DNA of 30,221 nt from Nitrospirota bacterium (GTDB lineage Bacteria > Nitrospirota_A > Leptospirillia > Leptospirillales > Leptospirillaceae): contig DAHWGX010000086.1 in NCBI GenBank assembly GCA_027335985.1, positions 1 to 30,221 on the forward strand, given 5' to 3'. Positions 15,592-23,251 of this stretch are shown piece by piece; within the stretch, counting starts at the first letter, position 1, and each line of letters begins with the position of its first letter. The notes under the pieces are model-generated. The model saw only the letters and a list, made by a program, of their open reading frames with translations, was not told the DNA's origin and ran no database searches. The translations under genes were made by a program, and so were the position numbers.

Positions 15592-16277
15592 ATGGGCGAA
15601 GCAAAATCCGGCACCTGATTCCGAGACTGGGGGGAAGCGCGATCCTGCTGTCGTGCCTGCTTGGCCTGTCCGGGTGCGGGTACCACTTCTTCAACCTCAA
15701 CAATCTCGCACAGACACCGGCCGCCCACAATCTGAGCTTTGGACAGACCATCCGCATCGCCGTCAAGACCTTCCACAATATGACCATCTATCCGCTGATC
15801 GAAACGACCGTCACCCAATCCATCAAGGACACCCTTCTCCGGACCTCGGGGGTCATCCTGGTCAACGATCCCAAACGGGCCGACATCGTTCTGTGGGGGA
15901 AGGTCGTCGTCGTTGCAGAAACCCCCCTGGCCCTTTCGAGCATCAACGGCATCCAGGAATACCAGCTCGAGATCATTCTCGACGCCCATGCGACGGGTTA
16001 CAACGGGAAGGAGCTCTGGCATGGAGGCTCGATCATCGGCACCGCTCCCATGTACATGAGCCTGAACCTTTCGCTTTTGAACACCACTCAGCAGTACGCC
16101 ATGAACACGGCCGCGATGAATGCCTCGGTCCGCCTTCTGAACTTCATGGCCCATACGATCGGCAGCCAAACCTTCAATCCCCTGACACTCCAGAACCAGA
16201 TTGGCGTTCCCGCCACTCCGGGAACACCGCTCCCCAACGGAACAGCCGTCCCTGCGACGCCAGGAGGCATGCCCTGA
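15588..16277 (+). CDS. lptE: LPS-assembly lipoprotein LptE-like
   Basis: This 229-residue lipoprotein has a hydrophobic signal segment and a lipobox (LSGC, acylated Cys near residue 26) followed at once by GYHF, the typical LptE beginning. LptE plugs the LptD beta-barrel and helps insert lipopolysaccharide into the outer membrane. The body contains the short repeated motif of the family (TIRIAVKTFHNMT, with a predicted strand-helix) and ends in a Pro/Gly-rich tail. The ATG at 15588 overlaps the leuS stop (ATGA). The leuS-lptE-holA order is a widespread bacterial arrangement. Its presence indicates a Gram-negative envelope with LPS. Confidence 0.85.
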   Translation: MNGRSKIRHLIPRLGGSAILLSCLLGLSGCGYHFFNLNNLAQTPAAHNLSFGQTIRIAVKTFHNMTIYPLIETTVTQSIKDTLLRTSGVILVNDPKRADIVLWGKVVVVAETPLALSSINGIQEYQLEIILDAHATGYNGKELWHGGSIIGTAPMYMSLNLSLLNTTQQYAMNTAAMNASVRLLNFMAHTIGSQTFNPLTLQNQIGVPATPGTPLPNGTAVPATPGGMP

Positions 16278-17320
16278 TCCGTTCGGCCCTCGACTTTCTC
16301 CGACTCGAGGCTCTTCCGGGCCCGGTGATCGGAGTCGCTTCCGGAGATCCGCTTCTCTCCCTCTGGGTGCGCCACCACCTTCTTTCCCTTCTCGAGATTC
16401 CTCCTGAGGAGGGGGGGGCCGCCATCGACGGACACACGGGGGAAGAAATGCCCCAGCATCGCCTTTTGGCCCGGATCCGGGAACAGCCCCTCTTCGCAAA
16501 AAAGCGCGTTCTCTGGGTCACCCGGGCCGACCAGTCCCCCGAGATCGATCCCTTCGGGATTCTTGAGAAAAACCGAAAAACGGTTACGACCGTCATCCTC
16601 GAGGCTCCCGAAAAAAGCGTTTCGGCCTGGTCAAAGATCATTCCGGCATTCAGCCTCTCGCCTCCCGCAAAACCAGCCGACCGGGAAGCCTGGATCCGGT
16701 TTCTCGCGGAAAAGCATGGACTCGTCCTGGACAAAGCGGCCATGGATCCCCTGATGACAACCTTCGAAGGCGCCCTTGGGCCCGTCGACCGTCTTTTTAC
16801 GGACCTCTCGAAGGAGGGCGGGTCGCGAAGGATCACCGAAGAGGTCCTCGAAAAACGGGGGGTCGTCACCCACTACAAGACGGTGTTCGAGCTCCTTCGG
16901 GGGCTAGAAAGCGGAGACAGAAAATTTTTCAGGGAGTGGGAACGATTCCTTGAAGGAGGTCAGTCCCCCTTCGGACTCCTCTCCCTCCTTCACCGGCAAT
17001 GGAAGCTCTACCGGATCGCCAGGAATGTCCTGGAGGAACAAAGAGGTTCTGGAGAAGCCGAGAAGATGGTTTCCACCCTCGGTGGCGTCCCGTCCTTTGT
17101 TGCGGGGGGAATCGTCCGGATCGCCGCAAAGATGTCGCGGGAGTCCATGAGAAAGGGATCAAACGCACTCTGGGAGGCGGATCTTCTGTTGAAGTCCGGT
17201 GTCGCCTCGGGTCTCGTGATGGATCGGCTCGCCGCCACCTTGTACACCTTGGGACAGGAGCATCGGGGGAAGGGAGAAGCAGGAAGAGGATCGACACGCA
17301 AGGTCTTTAAAAAATCCTGA
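16274..17320 (+). CDS. holA: DNA polymerase III delta subunit (HolA-like)
   Basis: This protein of about 348 residues fits the clamp-loader delta subunit, which opens the sliding clamp. It has the family's N-terminal segment of nucleotide-binding fold character but without a P-loop, and the C-terminal collar helices (about residues 200-330, GLLSLLHRQWKLYRIA and LLKSGVASGLVMDRLAATLYTL). The position after lptE is conserved. There is no ATG, GTG or TTG near the expected start. The best candidate is CTG 16274, which overlaps the lptE stop (CTGA) and has a perfect AGGAGG ribosome binding site six bases upstream. The first downstream GTG (16324) would delete the first strand. Confidence 0.85.
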   Translation: MIRSALDFLRLEALPGPVIGVASGDPLLSLWVRHHLLSLLEIPPEEGGAAIDGHTGEEMPQHRLLARIREQPLFAKKRVLWVTRADQSPEIDPFGILEKNRKTVTTVILEAPEKSVSAWSKIIPAFSLSPPAKPADREAWIRFLAEKHGLVLDKAAMDPLMTTFEGALGPVDRLFTDLSKEGGSRRITEEVLEKRGVVTHYKTVFELLRGLESGDRKFFREWERFLEGGQSPFGLLSLLHRQWKLYRIARNVLEEQRGSGEAEKMVSTLGGVPSFVAGGIVRIAAKMSRESMRKGSNALWEADLLLKSGVASGLVMDRLAATLYTLGQEHRGKGEAGRGSTRKVFKKS

Positions 17321-17340
17321 AGCGAATCGGTCTTTTCTCG

Positions 17341-17382
17341 TGATGGTCCGGTTGTGGCCGCCAAGCCGGAGCCGGACCATCA
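17341..17382. terminator. Inverted repeat between convergent holA and rpsT
   Basis: TGATGGTCCGG (17341-17351) and CCGGACCATCA (17372-17382) form a perfect 11-bp stem with a 20-base interior. It sits in the 73-base gap between two genes that end facing each other, where a bidirectional terminator is expected. No T run follows on either strand, so it is not a classical intrinsic terminator. Confidence 0.5.
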
Positions 17383-17393
17383 TCCAGAAAACG

Positions 17394-17669
17394 TTACCCT
17401 TGGGACGCAGGGACGCCGTTCACCTTGAGGGTGAGACGAGAAATTTTCCGGGAGGCGGTGTTCCGATGAAGGATACCCCGGTTGACGGCATGGTCGATGA
17501 AGGGAACGACCCGCATCAGGGCTTCCCTGGCTTCGTCAGACTTTCCGGCGGTGACCGCCTCTTCGACCTTGCGGGCAAGGGTTCTCATCGTCATGATCGC
17601 CTGGCGGTTCCGCTCGCGACGACGGGCATTTCTCCGGATATCTTTCTTGGTTGACTCGTGGTTCGCCAA
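17394..17669 (-). CDS. rpsT: 30S ribosomal protein S20
   Basis: This 91-residue, strongly basic helical protein matches S20 in every feature: an N terminus of the ANHESTKKDIRRNARRRERNR type and the conserved later segment FIDHAVNRGILHRNTASRKISRL. It binds 16S rRNA in the small subunit body. The start is a TTG at 17669, immediately after an AAGGAGG ribosome binding site. TTG initiation is known for rpsT in some bacteria and could moderate expression. A longer frame upstream lacks S20 character. Confidence 0.95.
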   Translation of the reverse strand: MANHESTKKDIRRNARRRERNRQAIMTMRTLARKVEEAVTAGKSDEAREALMRVVPFIDHAVNRGILHRNTASRKISRLTLKVNGVPASQG

Positions 17670-17772
17670 CGATCCTCCTTGTGGACGTCCATGAAAATGG
17701 TTCAAAAGATTACGGGATGGAGGAGCACCTCTCTCGCAACCCTCAACACGTCAAAAAGAACTCGAATTTGAG

Positions 17773-17801
17773 ATATTAAAGGATTCCTTCCCTTTCGTCA
17801 A
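17773..17801 (-). promoter_or_regulatory. Candidate rpsT promoter
   Basis: On the minus strand TTGACG (17796-17801) and TAATAT (17773-17778) are spaced 17 bases. The transcript would begin near 17766, leaving a leader of about 97 bases before the TTG. The promoter spacer coincides with one arm of a long inverted repeat. Confidence 0.5.
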
Positions 17802-17843
17802 TCTTTCCACCGACTCCTCCTCACGAAGGGTAAGGAATCCTTT
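17778..17843. repeat. Inverted repeat over the rpsT promoter
   Basis: AAAGGATTCCTT (17778-17789) is the exact reverse complement of AAGGAATCCTTT (17832-17843). Inside them CCCTTTCGT (17790-17798) nearly pairs with ACGAAGGG (17823-17830). Together they could form a stem of about 20 bp, or two operator half-sites around the -35. It lies in the roughly 400-base interval 17670-18071, which otherwise has a small inverted repeat (AGGATTT 17959-17965, AAATCCT 17971-17977) and no gene that I can support. Confidence 0.65.
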
Positions 17844-18071
17844 CATCTCCCCCGAACCCCGGGAGGATCCCCCTTCTATGTCGCCGAAAAGAGGGGAAAA
17901 AGGGGCTTCACTTCCGAAAAATCCCTGCTCCACCTTGTGAACTGGATGGCCCGATGGTAGGATTTCCTGAAAATCCTTGACACAAAAAAGGTTGAACTGA
18001 GTCCCGGAGACAGCCATGCCGATCCTCTTCCCTCGATCCTATTCCAAGCCTCCGAAGGACCGACGCCTCCT

Positions 18072-19700
18072 GTGACGTCGACCGACCCAACACCTCCCTC
18101 CCGAGACCGCCACGAAACCATCCGGACGATCGGCCGCCAGGGAGCCCGTGTCTCGGTCGCCATCCTACTCTCACGCATCTTCGGATTTCTCCGTGACATG
18201 CTGATCGCCGAACGATTCGGCACCGGAGCGATGGCCGACCTCTTTTACGTGGCCTACCGAATTCCCAACATGCTTCGGGAACTTTTTGCGGAGGGGGCCC
18301 TCTCCTCGGCCTTCATTCCGACCATGACCCGGACCCTCGACCGGGAGGGACGGGATGCGGCCGAAAGACTTTACACAGGAGTCCTTCTCCTCCTCTCCCT
18401 TATCCTTCTTCCGGTCATCGTCGCCGGCATGGTCTTCGCCCCCGAGATCCTCTCCCTCCTGGCCCCCGGATGGAGTATCGATCCGGCCCGGAAGGCCCTG
18501 GGGGCCAAAATGATCCGGATCATGTTTCCCTTTCTCTACTTCATCTCCCTGTCGGCCCTTCTCATGGGCGTCTTCAACGCCCAGAAACGCTTCTTCATTC
18601 CGGCGGCCAGCCCCATCGCATTTTCCCTGTCCCTCATCCTCGCGGCACTCCTTCCGGACCGTCTTCTTCCCGGCCCCCCCATTCTCCGTCTTGCCGGTGG
18701 AGTCCTTGCCGGAGGCCTGGCCCAGTGGGGGATCCAGTGGCTGCTCCTGGGGAAGAATCGGCTTCGCCTGGTCGACCTGATGTCCCCATTGAACTGGAAG
18801 GATCCGGAGGTCAGGGGGGTCATGTCCCGGATCGTGCCAGCCATCGGCGGCCTCTGGGTCACCCAGGGCAACCTTCTGATCGCCACACTTTTTGGCTCCT
18901 ATCTCGCAACGGGAACGATCGCCGCCCTCTATTACGCCATGCGGCTCGTCCAGTTTCCACTGGGACTCATCGGGGCAGCGGTGGCCACGGTCATCCTTCC
19001 ACTTTTTTCACTCCATGCCCGGGATGAAAAAGGGTCTCAGGAAAAACTCGCAGAGACTCTCGCCCATGCTTACCGCGCCTCGCTCTTTCTCATGCTCCCG
19101 GCCTCGGCCGGGCTGGTGGCGCTCCGGGAACCACTGATCCGGCTTCTTTTCCAGCACGGCCGCTTCAATACGACGAGCGCCGAACAGACAGCCGTCGCCC
19201 TCATGGGGTACGCCATCGGGCTGTGGTCCTTCTCCGGAGTCCGGATCATCGTCCGGGCCTTCTACGCGACCGGAGACATGAAAACGCCTGTCCTCGCCGC
19301 ACTCGCCGGACTTTTCACCAACCTCGCCACAAGCGGACTTCTCGCCCCGAGGGTGGGGGTCTTCGCCCTGGCCCTGGGAATTTCCTTCGGGTCCCTGGTG
19401 AACCAGGCCTATCTCTTCATCAGTCTGAAACGCTTGCTGGGACGCCGTCCCTGGGAGATCTTCGGCAATGCCCCGATGGTCATCCTCCACTCCCTTCTGC
19501 TCCTCGTTTTCGTCCGTCTTCTCTGGCTCGGCCTCTCGCACATCCTGCCTTCCGGGACAGCATCCCTCCTTGTTGCCCTTCTGGGGCTGATCGGATCGGG
19601 GGCCCTGTTCTACGGACTTCTCACAGCAATGACGGGAGTGACCGAAAGCCGGCTTCTGATGGAAAAGCTGACGGGGAGGCCTCAGCGGAAGAAGAGGTAG
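18072..19700 (+). CDS. murJ: Lipid II flippase MurJ
   Basis: This 542-residue integral membrane protein of the MVF/MATE-like family moves lipid II across the inner membrane for peptidoglycan synthesis. It is composed of about fourteen hydrophobic helices, and shows the diagnostic N-terminal segment VSVAILLSRIFGFLRDMLIAERFG, and FAEGALSSAFIPTM just after it, with the conserved Arg and Glu residues. The assigned start is GTG 18072, with no strong ribosome binding site, so the first 20 residues are uncertain. The stop overlaps the end of the convergent HNH gene by 19 bases, with no room for a terminator. Confidence 0.95.
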   Translation: MTSTDPTPPSRDRHETIRTIGRQGARVSVAILLSRIFGFLRDMLIAERFGTGAMADLFYVAYRIPNMLRELFAEGALSSAFIPTMTRTLDREGRDAAERLYTGVLLLLSLILLPVIVAGMVFAPEILSLLAPGWSIDPARKALGAKMIRIMFPFLYFISLSALLMGVFNAQKRFFIPAASPIAFSLSLILAALLPDRLLPGPPILRLAGGVLAGGLAQWGIQWLLLGKNRLRLVDLMSPLNWKDPEVRGVMSRIVPAIGGLWVTQGNLLIATLFGSYLATGTIAALYYAMRLVQFPLGLIGAAVATVILPLFSLHARDEKGSQEKLAETLAHAYRASLFLMLPASAGLVALREPLIRLLFQHGRFNTTSAEQTAVALMGYAIGLWSFSGVRIIVRAFYATGDMKTPVLAALAGLFTNLATSGLLAPRVGVFALALGISFGSLVNQAYLFISLKRLLGRRPWEIFGNAPMVILHSLLLLVFVRLLWLGLSHILPSGTASLLVALLGLIGSGALFYGLLTAMTGVTESRLLMEKLTGRPQRKKR

Positions 19701-20200
19701 TTTTCCCAGACCTTGGGGGGATTCCCGGCCATTGTCATCATGACCATGATGGCGGGGGACCAGTGAGGACGCTGAACGCGGGCCAGAAGGATCATGCCCG
19801 CCTGTTCGGGGGTCTTGCCGGATTTTTTGTGGTTGCAGGAACGACAGGCGGTGACGATGTTTTCCCAGGTTTTCATCCCGCCCTGGGCCACAGGAACGAT
19901 GTGGTCGAAGGTCAGGTCCTCAGGAGGAAAGGCTTTTCCGCAATACTGGCAGCAATTGCGGTCCCGGGCAAAGATGGTCTCACGGGAGAACTTGACGAGA
20001 CGGCGGGTGTGGTGAAACAGAACCATCCGGTAGAGGCGGACAACGGCGGGAACTTTCATGGACATGCGGGCTGAACGGATGTCGCGCCCGTAGGTCTCCA
20101 CGACCTCGACCTTTCCCTGAAATAAAAGGTGAACCGCCTTTTGCCAGGGAACGATCTTCAGCGGCTCATAGGTCGCATTGAGAAGCAAGGTCCGTTCCAT
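19682..20200 (-). CDS. HNH endonuclease family protein
   Basis: This 172-residue protein has a standard HNH nuclease domain in its second half. It is built round two zinc-binding CxxC pairs (CQYC and CRSC), with FDHIVPVAQGG giving the catalytic Asp-His, then the ENIVTACRSCN segment giving Asn. The N-terminal 80 residues resemble a common bacterial HNH subgroup of about this length, found as a stand-alone chromosomal gene (begins LLNATYEPLKIV). The substrate is unknown; it is not obviously a restriction or mobile-intron enzyme. The ATG follows GGGGAGAGG. It is preceded by the PCP_red/Cld-like gene with a 33-base gap, suggesting one transcript, and overlaps the murJ end. Confidence 0.85.
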   Translation of the reverse strand: MERTLLLNATYEPLKIVPWQKAVHLLFQGKVEVVETYGRDIRSARMSMKVPAVVRLYRMVLFHHTRRLVKFSRETIFARDRNCCQYCGKAFPPEDLTFDHIVPVAQGGMKTWENIVTACRSCNHKKSGKTPEQAGMILLARVQRPHWSPAIMVMMTMAGNPPKVWENYLFFR

Positions 20201-20233
20201 GCCCTCTCCCCTTCGACCCCCGGGCTCAGGGTC

Positions 20234-21238
20234 TTACACACCGCCCAACATGTCGAGGACCTCTCCCAGAGGCCGAGAAATGCCGGTGAGGCCCCGGCAG
20301 GTCATATGCAGGTAGCGATTCTCCTCGGTGGTCTGAAGCGCCTGATTCAGGTCAACGATTGCTTCTGCTGAATCCGACTCCATGATCATGAGAAGATCCG
20401 ACTCGTCCAGACCGTAACTGGACGCCATCGTCATCCTGACACCAGAGAACCCTTCCGTCACCTTCCGGCGTTCGCGCTCCGACCCTTCCCGGACAAAGTC
20501 CGGAAGTTGGGGCCAGTCTTTGGATCGCACGAGAGGCCTGACATGGATGAACCGCGAGTTGCGGGGAAGGAATGGGCTCCGGGTTCCCGTTTCTCCCAGG
20601 AAGCCGAGATAGGACTTCTCGACGGTCAGGTAGCGGCCCAGATAGGTTGAAAGCAGCTTGCCGGTCATTTCCTGCAGGAGACCGATATTGGTTCCGACCC
20701 TCCAGAGAAGCACGTCTCCCAGCCCCGAAAGGCCCACCAGACTGTAGGAACTGCTGGCGATCTGGGATTCGAATGTCCGGACAACGTCAGCAAACTCCTT
20801 TTTGCCGTGTCCGACCTCGGCGGGATGAACTTTCCGCCACTCCGGATCGATCCGCAGGATGACGAAGCTGGCGAATTCCCTCAAGGAAGAGGAATGGGAA
20901 GTCTTCGAGGGAGGGGGCTCCGCCGTGCGGGTGGATTCGGCGACAACTGTCTCTCGGGAAGAAGGAGGTGAAGACGAAGATTCGGCGGCGGGAGGAGGAG
21001 TGGGCGCCGGGATCTCGGGCGAAGCCGATGACTCTCCTCCCTCACTGGATTTCGAGGCCTTGATCCTGACGATGACACTGGCTTCGACCCGGGCCATGCC
21101 ATGGGATCGCGCGTAATCCTCCGCTTCCTTTTCCACGTTCTTGCGGATAAAGAACGGAACCTTTTTCAGCAGTGCCTGGGCATCGTCTGTCCAGGGGATC
21201 CCAGCACTTTCCTGGTCTTTCGCCTCATCAGCCGCCAT
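20234..21238 (-). CDS. PCP_red domain fused to chlorite-dismutase-like domain
   Basis: This 334-residue protein has two domains joined by a Pro/Ser/Glu-rich linker (about 60-118). Residues 14-58 (IPWTDDAQALLKKVPFF, then a conserved Glu-rich helix) match the small PCP_red domain named for protochlorophyllide reductase. Residues 120-332 look like the chlorite dismutase/HemQ ferredoxin-like repeat, with FIHVRPLVRSKDW and SSYGLDESDLLMIME recognisable. However, no histidine occurs between residue 232 and the GLDE motif, where the usual proximal heme ligand (in an EHG-like segment) should be. It may bind a different ligand or no heme. The ATG is at 21238, with GGGAGG ten bases upstream. The enzymatic role is not known. 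Confidence 0.7.
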   Translation of the reverse strand: MAADEAKDQESAGIPWTDDAQALLKKVPFFIRKNVEKEAEDYARSHGMARVEASVIVRIKASKSSEGGESSASPEIPAPTPPPAAESSSSPPSSRETVVAESTRTAEPPPSKTSHSSSLREFASFVILRIDPEWRKVHPAEVGHGKKEFADVVRTFESQIASSSYSLVGLSGLGDVLLWRVGTNIGLLQEMTGKLLSTYLGRYLTVEKSYLGFLGETGTRSPFLPRNSRFIHVRPLVRSKDWPQLPDFVREGSERERRKVTEGFSGVRMTMASSYGLDESDLLMIMESDSAEAIVDLNQALQTTEENRYLHMTCRGLTGISRPLGEVLDMLGGV

Positions 21239-21344
21239 AACTGTCCGTCCTCCCTTGGGTCAATCCTGCCGAAGTACCCGACTTTCTCCGGCGTTCAACG
21301 GTCCGCAGGAACCGACGATACGCCCTTCCGAACCCCTGGACCTC

Positions 21345-21374
21345 TTGCCACAAACGGGAATCGCGGGCTATTAT
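21345..21374 (+). promoter_or_regulatory. Candidate promoter for dciA
   Basis: TTGCCA (21345-21350) and TATTAT (21369-21374), each five of six to consensus, are spaced 18 bases. Transcription would start about 21381, leaving a leader of about 50 bases before ATG 21431. It lies in the 192-base divergent gap with the PCP_red/Cld-like gene. Confidence 0.55.
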
Positions 21375-21430
21375 GCCACAGGAGTCAAAAAAGTCGCAAA
21401 TCTTTCCTTTTCACCCATAAGGCCATAGCC

Positions 21431-21943
21431 ATGGACAATCTCGATTATCGTTCGACATTCGACTCCATGGAGTCCGTTGCACGTAAGGTCGCCACCTCTC
21501 TGGGCTGGGAACGGGAGGCGCGGCTCGTCGCCCTGAACCGGGAGTGGCGGAAGATCTTCGGGGAACCGATCGCCCGGGTTTCCTACCCTTCGGCCCTCCT
21601 CGACAAGGAACTTGTTGTCGCCTGTTCTTCTCCTCTCTGGAAACGCGAGCTGACATACCTCCTTCCCGAAATCCGCCTGAAGCTGCAGAATGCCTGTCCC
21701 ACCCTTGCGGGGATCGCCCTCGTCTTCCGGACGGTCCGCCCTTTTTCCCCCCCCCTCTCCGACAGAAGAAAAACTCCCGGGCCTTCCATCCTGATCGAGT
21801 CTCTCTGGACCCGGGCCGAAGAGATCGCCTCGCGCCTCCCTCCTCCCCTGCGCGAACGGGGTCGGGCATTCGTCCTCCAGCAATTGCTGAAGGGACAGCT
21901 CTTTTCGGACAGCACCCTCACGCCGCCCTCACCCGCCCCCTGA
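21431..21943 (+). CDS. dciA: DciA-like (DUF721) replication protein
   Basis: This 170-residue protein matches the DUF721/DciA family, which loads the replicative helicase DnaB in bacteria that lack DnaC. The recognisable core runs from LVALNREWRKIFGEPIARVS through YPSALLDKELVVACSSPLWKRELTYLLPEI, which forms the KH-like domain in DciA. The later part is Arg/Pro-rich and predicted disordered or helical. The start at ATG 21431 was chosen because the family signature begins soon after it; a frame continuing upstream overlaps the promoter. The ribosome binding site is weak (AAGG). It stands 88 bases before the sulfur-carrier gene on the same strand. Confidence 0.8.
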   Translation: MDNLDYRSTFDSMESVARKVATSLGWEREARLVALNREWRKIFGEPIARVSYPSALLDKELVVACSSPLWKRELTYLLPEIRLKLQNACPTLAGIALVFRTVRPFSPPLSDRRKTPGPSILIESLWTRAEEIASRLPPPLRERGRAFVLQQLLKGQLFSDSTLTPPSPAP

Positions 21944-22031
21944 TTGTTCGGCCCCGGATCCGCGTGCTAGGATGAAGGGACCCCCTCATCCATATTTCTT
22001 TCATCATTTCTTTCATCCGGCAAGGATCGAC

Positions 22032-22280
22032 ATGGACCAGAAAATTCATCTCTCCATCCCCCATCCCGACAGGACCCTCACCGTTCTCAACCATCAGAGC
22101 GGAACGACCCTTCACCTGAAACCCGTCAAAACTGTCCAGGCCCTGCTGGGAGCACTCGACCTGAGTCCCGAAACCGTCCTCGTCATCCAGGAGGACTCGC
22201 TCCTGTGCGATGACGATCCCCTGGATCCCGGAAAACCGGTCGAGATCAGGCCTGTCATTTCCGGAGGGTCCCTCTCGTGA
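22032..22280 (+). CDS. Ubiquitin-like sulfur carrier (TtuB/MoaD/ThiS-like)
   Basis: This 82-residue protein looks like a beta-grasp sulfur carrier. The predicted fold ends in PVISGGSLS, and the Gly-Gly is where sulfur or adenylate is attached in ThiS, MoaD and TtuB. It lies directly before a TtuA/TtcA-like thiolase, whose partner in Thermus is TtuB, so its likely role is to bring sulfur for tRNA 2-thiouridine or ribothymidine thiolation. Unusually, three residues (Ser-Leu-Ser) follow the Gly-Gly, which would need removal before activation unless this form is inactive. The start is ATG 22032 with AAGGA upstream. The stop overlaps the next gene's GTG (GTGA). Confidence 0.65.
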   Translation: MDQKIHLSIPHPDRTLTVLNHQSGTTLHLKPVKTVQALLGALDLSPETVLVIQEDSLLCDDDPLDPGKPVEIRPVISGGSLS

Positions 22281-23218
22281 AGTGCCGGGCCTGCACCAGG
22301 AAAGCCGTCATCAAGCTCCCCAGCCACAACAGCGCCTTCTGCCCGGACTGTTTCGACCGTTTCGTCCTCTCCCAGGTTGGGCGGGCCATTGAAGAGCGGA
22401 GCATGATCGCCCCCGGCGACCATGTCCTCGTGGCGGTTTCCGGCGGCAAGGACTCGCTGGCCCTGTGGGAGATCCTGATGCGACTGGGATTTAGGACGAC
22501 GGGATTCCATCTCGACCTCGGGATTGGAGACTATTCCCGGGAAAGCCGGTCCCATGTGGAATCCTTTGCCTCGCGGCACGGACTTCCGCTCACGATCGAA
22601 TCCCTCCGGGATGAGGTCGACGGATCGGTGTCCGACATCGCCCGGGCGACAAGACGCCCCGCCTGCTCGGGATGCGGCCTGTCCAAAAGATATTTTTTCA
22701 ACAGGACCGCACTCCGGACGGGAGCGACGGTCCTTGCCACGGGCCACAACCTCGACGACGAGGTATCCCGCCTGTTCGGGAACCTGCTTCACTGGCACGA
22801 CGAATATCTGGCGAAAAACAGGCCCGATTTACCCTCCCTCGAAGGCCTGTCGAAAAAAGTGAAGCCTCTTGTCCGTCTGACCGAAAAGGAAATGGCCACC
22901 TACGCCTTTCTCCGGAAAATCCCCTACGTCCTCCAGGAGTGTCCGCATTCCGCGGATGCCAAGCAGCTTCTTTACAAGAAGCTTTTGAACGAAGTCGAGG
23001 CCGCCTCCCCCGGCACGAAGCATGCCTTTCTCTTCGGATTCCTGGACAGGATCGACCGCTTCTACCCCGAGGGCTCCCCGCCGGAAACAAAAGAAGAGGC
23101 ATCCGGTCTTGCCCCTGACGGCCGCTGCGAACAGTGCGGAGAAATCTCCTGGACACCGGTCTGCAGCTTTTGCCGCCTCAAGGAGCGGGTCAGGACCGGT
23201 CTTTCGGAAAAAAGATGA
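22277..23218 (+). CDS. ttuA: tRNA thiolation enzyme, TtuA/TtcA/Ncs6 family
   Basis: This 313-residue PP-loop ATPase activates a tRNA uridine and installs sulfur. The architecture is complete: N-terminal zinc finger (C3, C6, C22, C25), P-loop SGGKDS (55-60), three cysteines for an iron-sulfur cluster (C130, C133 and C222), and a C-terminal zinc finger (C284, C287, C296, C299). Two zinc fingers point to the TtuA/Ncs6 type (U54 or wobble thiolation) rather than TtcA. The start is GTG 22277, overlapping the sulfur-carrier stop, with its ribosome binding site GGAGGG (22263-22268) inside the Gly-Gly codons of the carrier. The gene ends 33 bases before the convergent glgP stop. Confidence 0.85.
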   Translation: MKCRACTRKAVIKLPSHNSAFCPDCFDRFVLSQVGRAIEERSMIAPGDHVLVAVSGGKDSLALWEILMRLGFRTTGFHLDLGIGDYSRESRSHVESFASRHGLPLTIESLRDEVDGSVSDIARATRRPACSGCGLSKRYFFNRTALRTGATVLATGHNLDDEVSRLFGNLLHWHDEYLAKNRPDLPSLEGLSKKVKPLVRLTEKEMATYAFLRKIPYVLQECPHSADAKQLLYKKLLNEVEAASPGTKHAFLFGFLDRIDRFYPEGSPPETKEEASGLAPDGRCEQCGEISWTPVCSFCRLKERVRTGLSEKR

Positions 23219-23251
23219 ACGCCACTTTCCCCTCCTGATGCCACAGCTCTC

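Noticed and set aside
22112..22798. 228-codon minus-strand frame opposite the sulfur carrier and thiolase
   Set aside because: No motifs; the plus strand has complete zinc and P-loop motifs.
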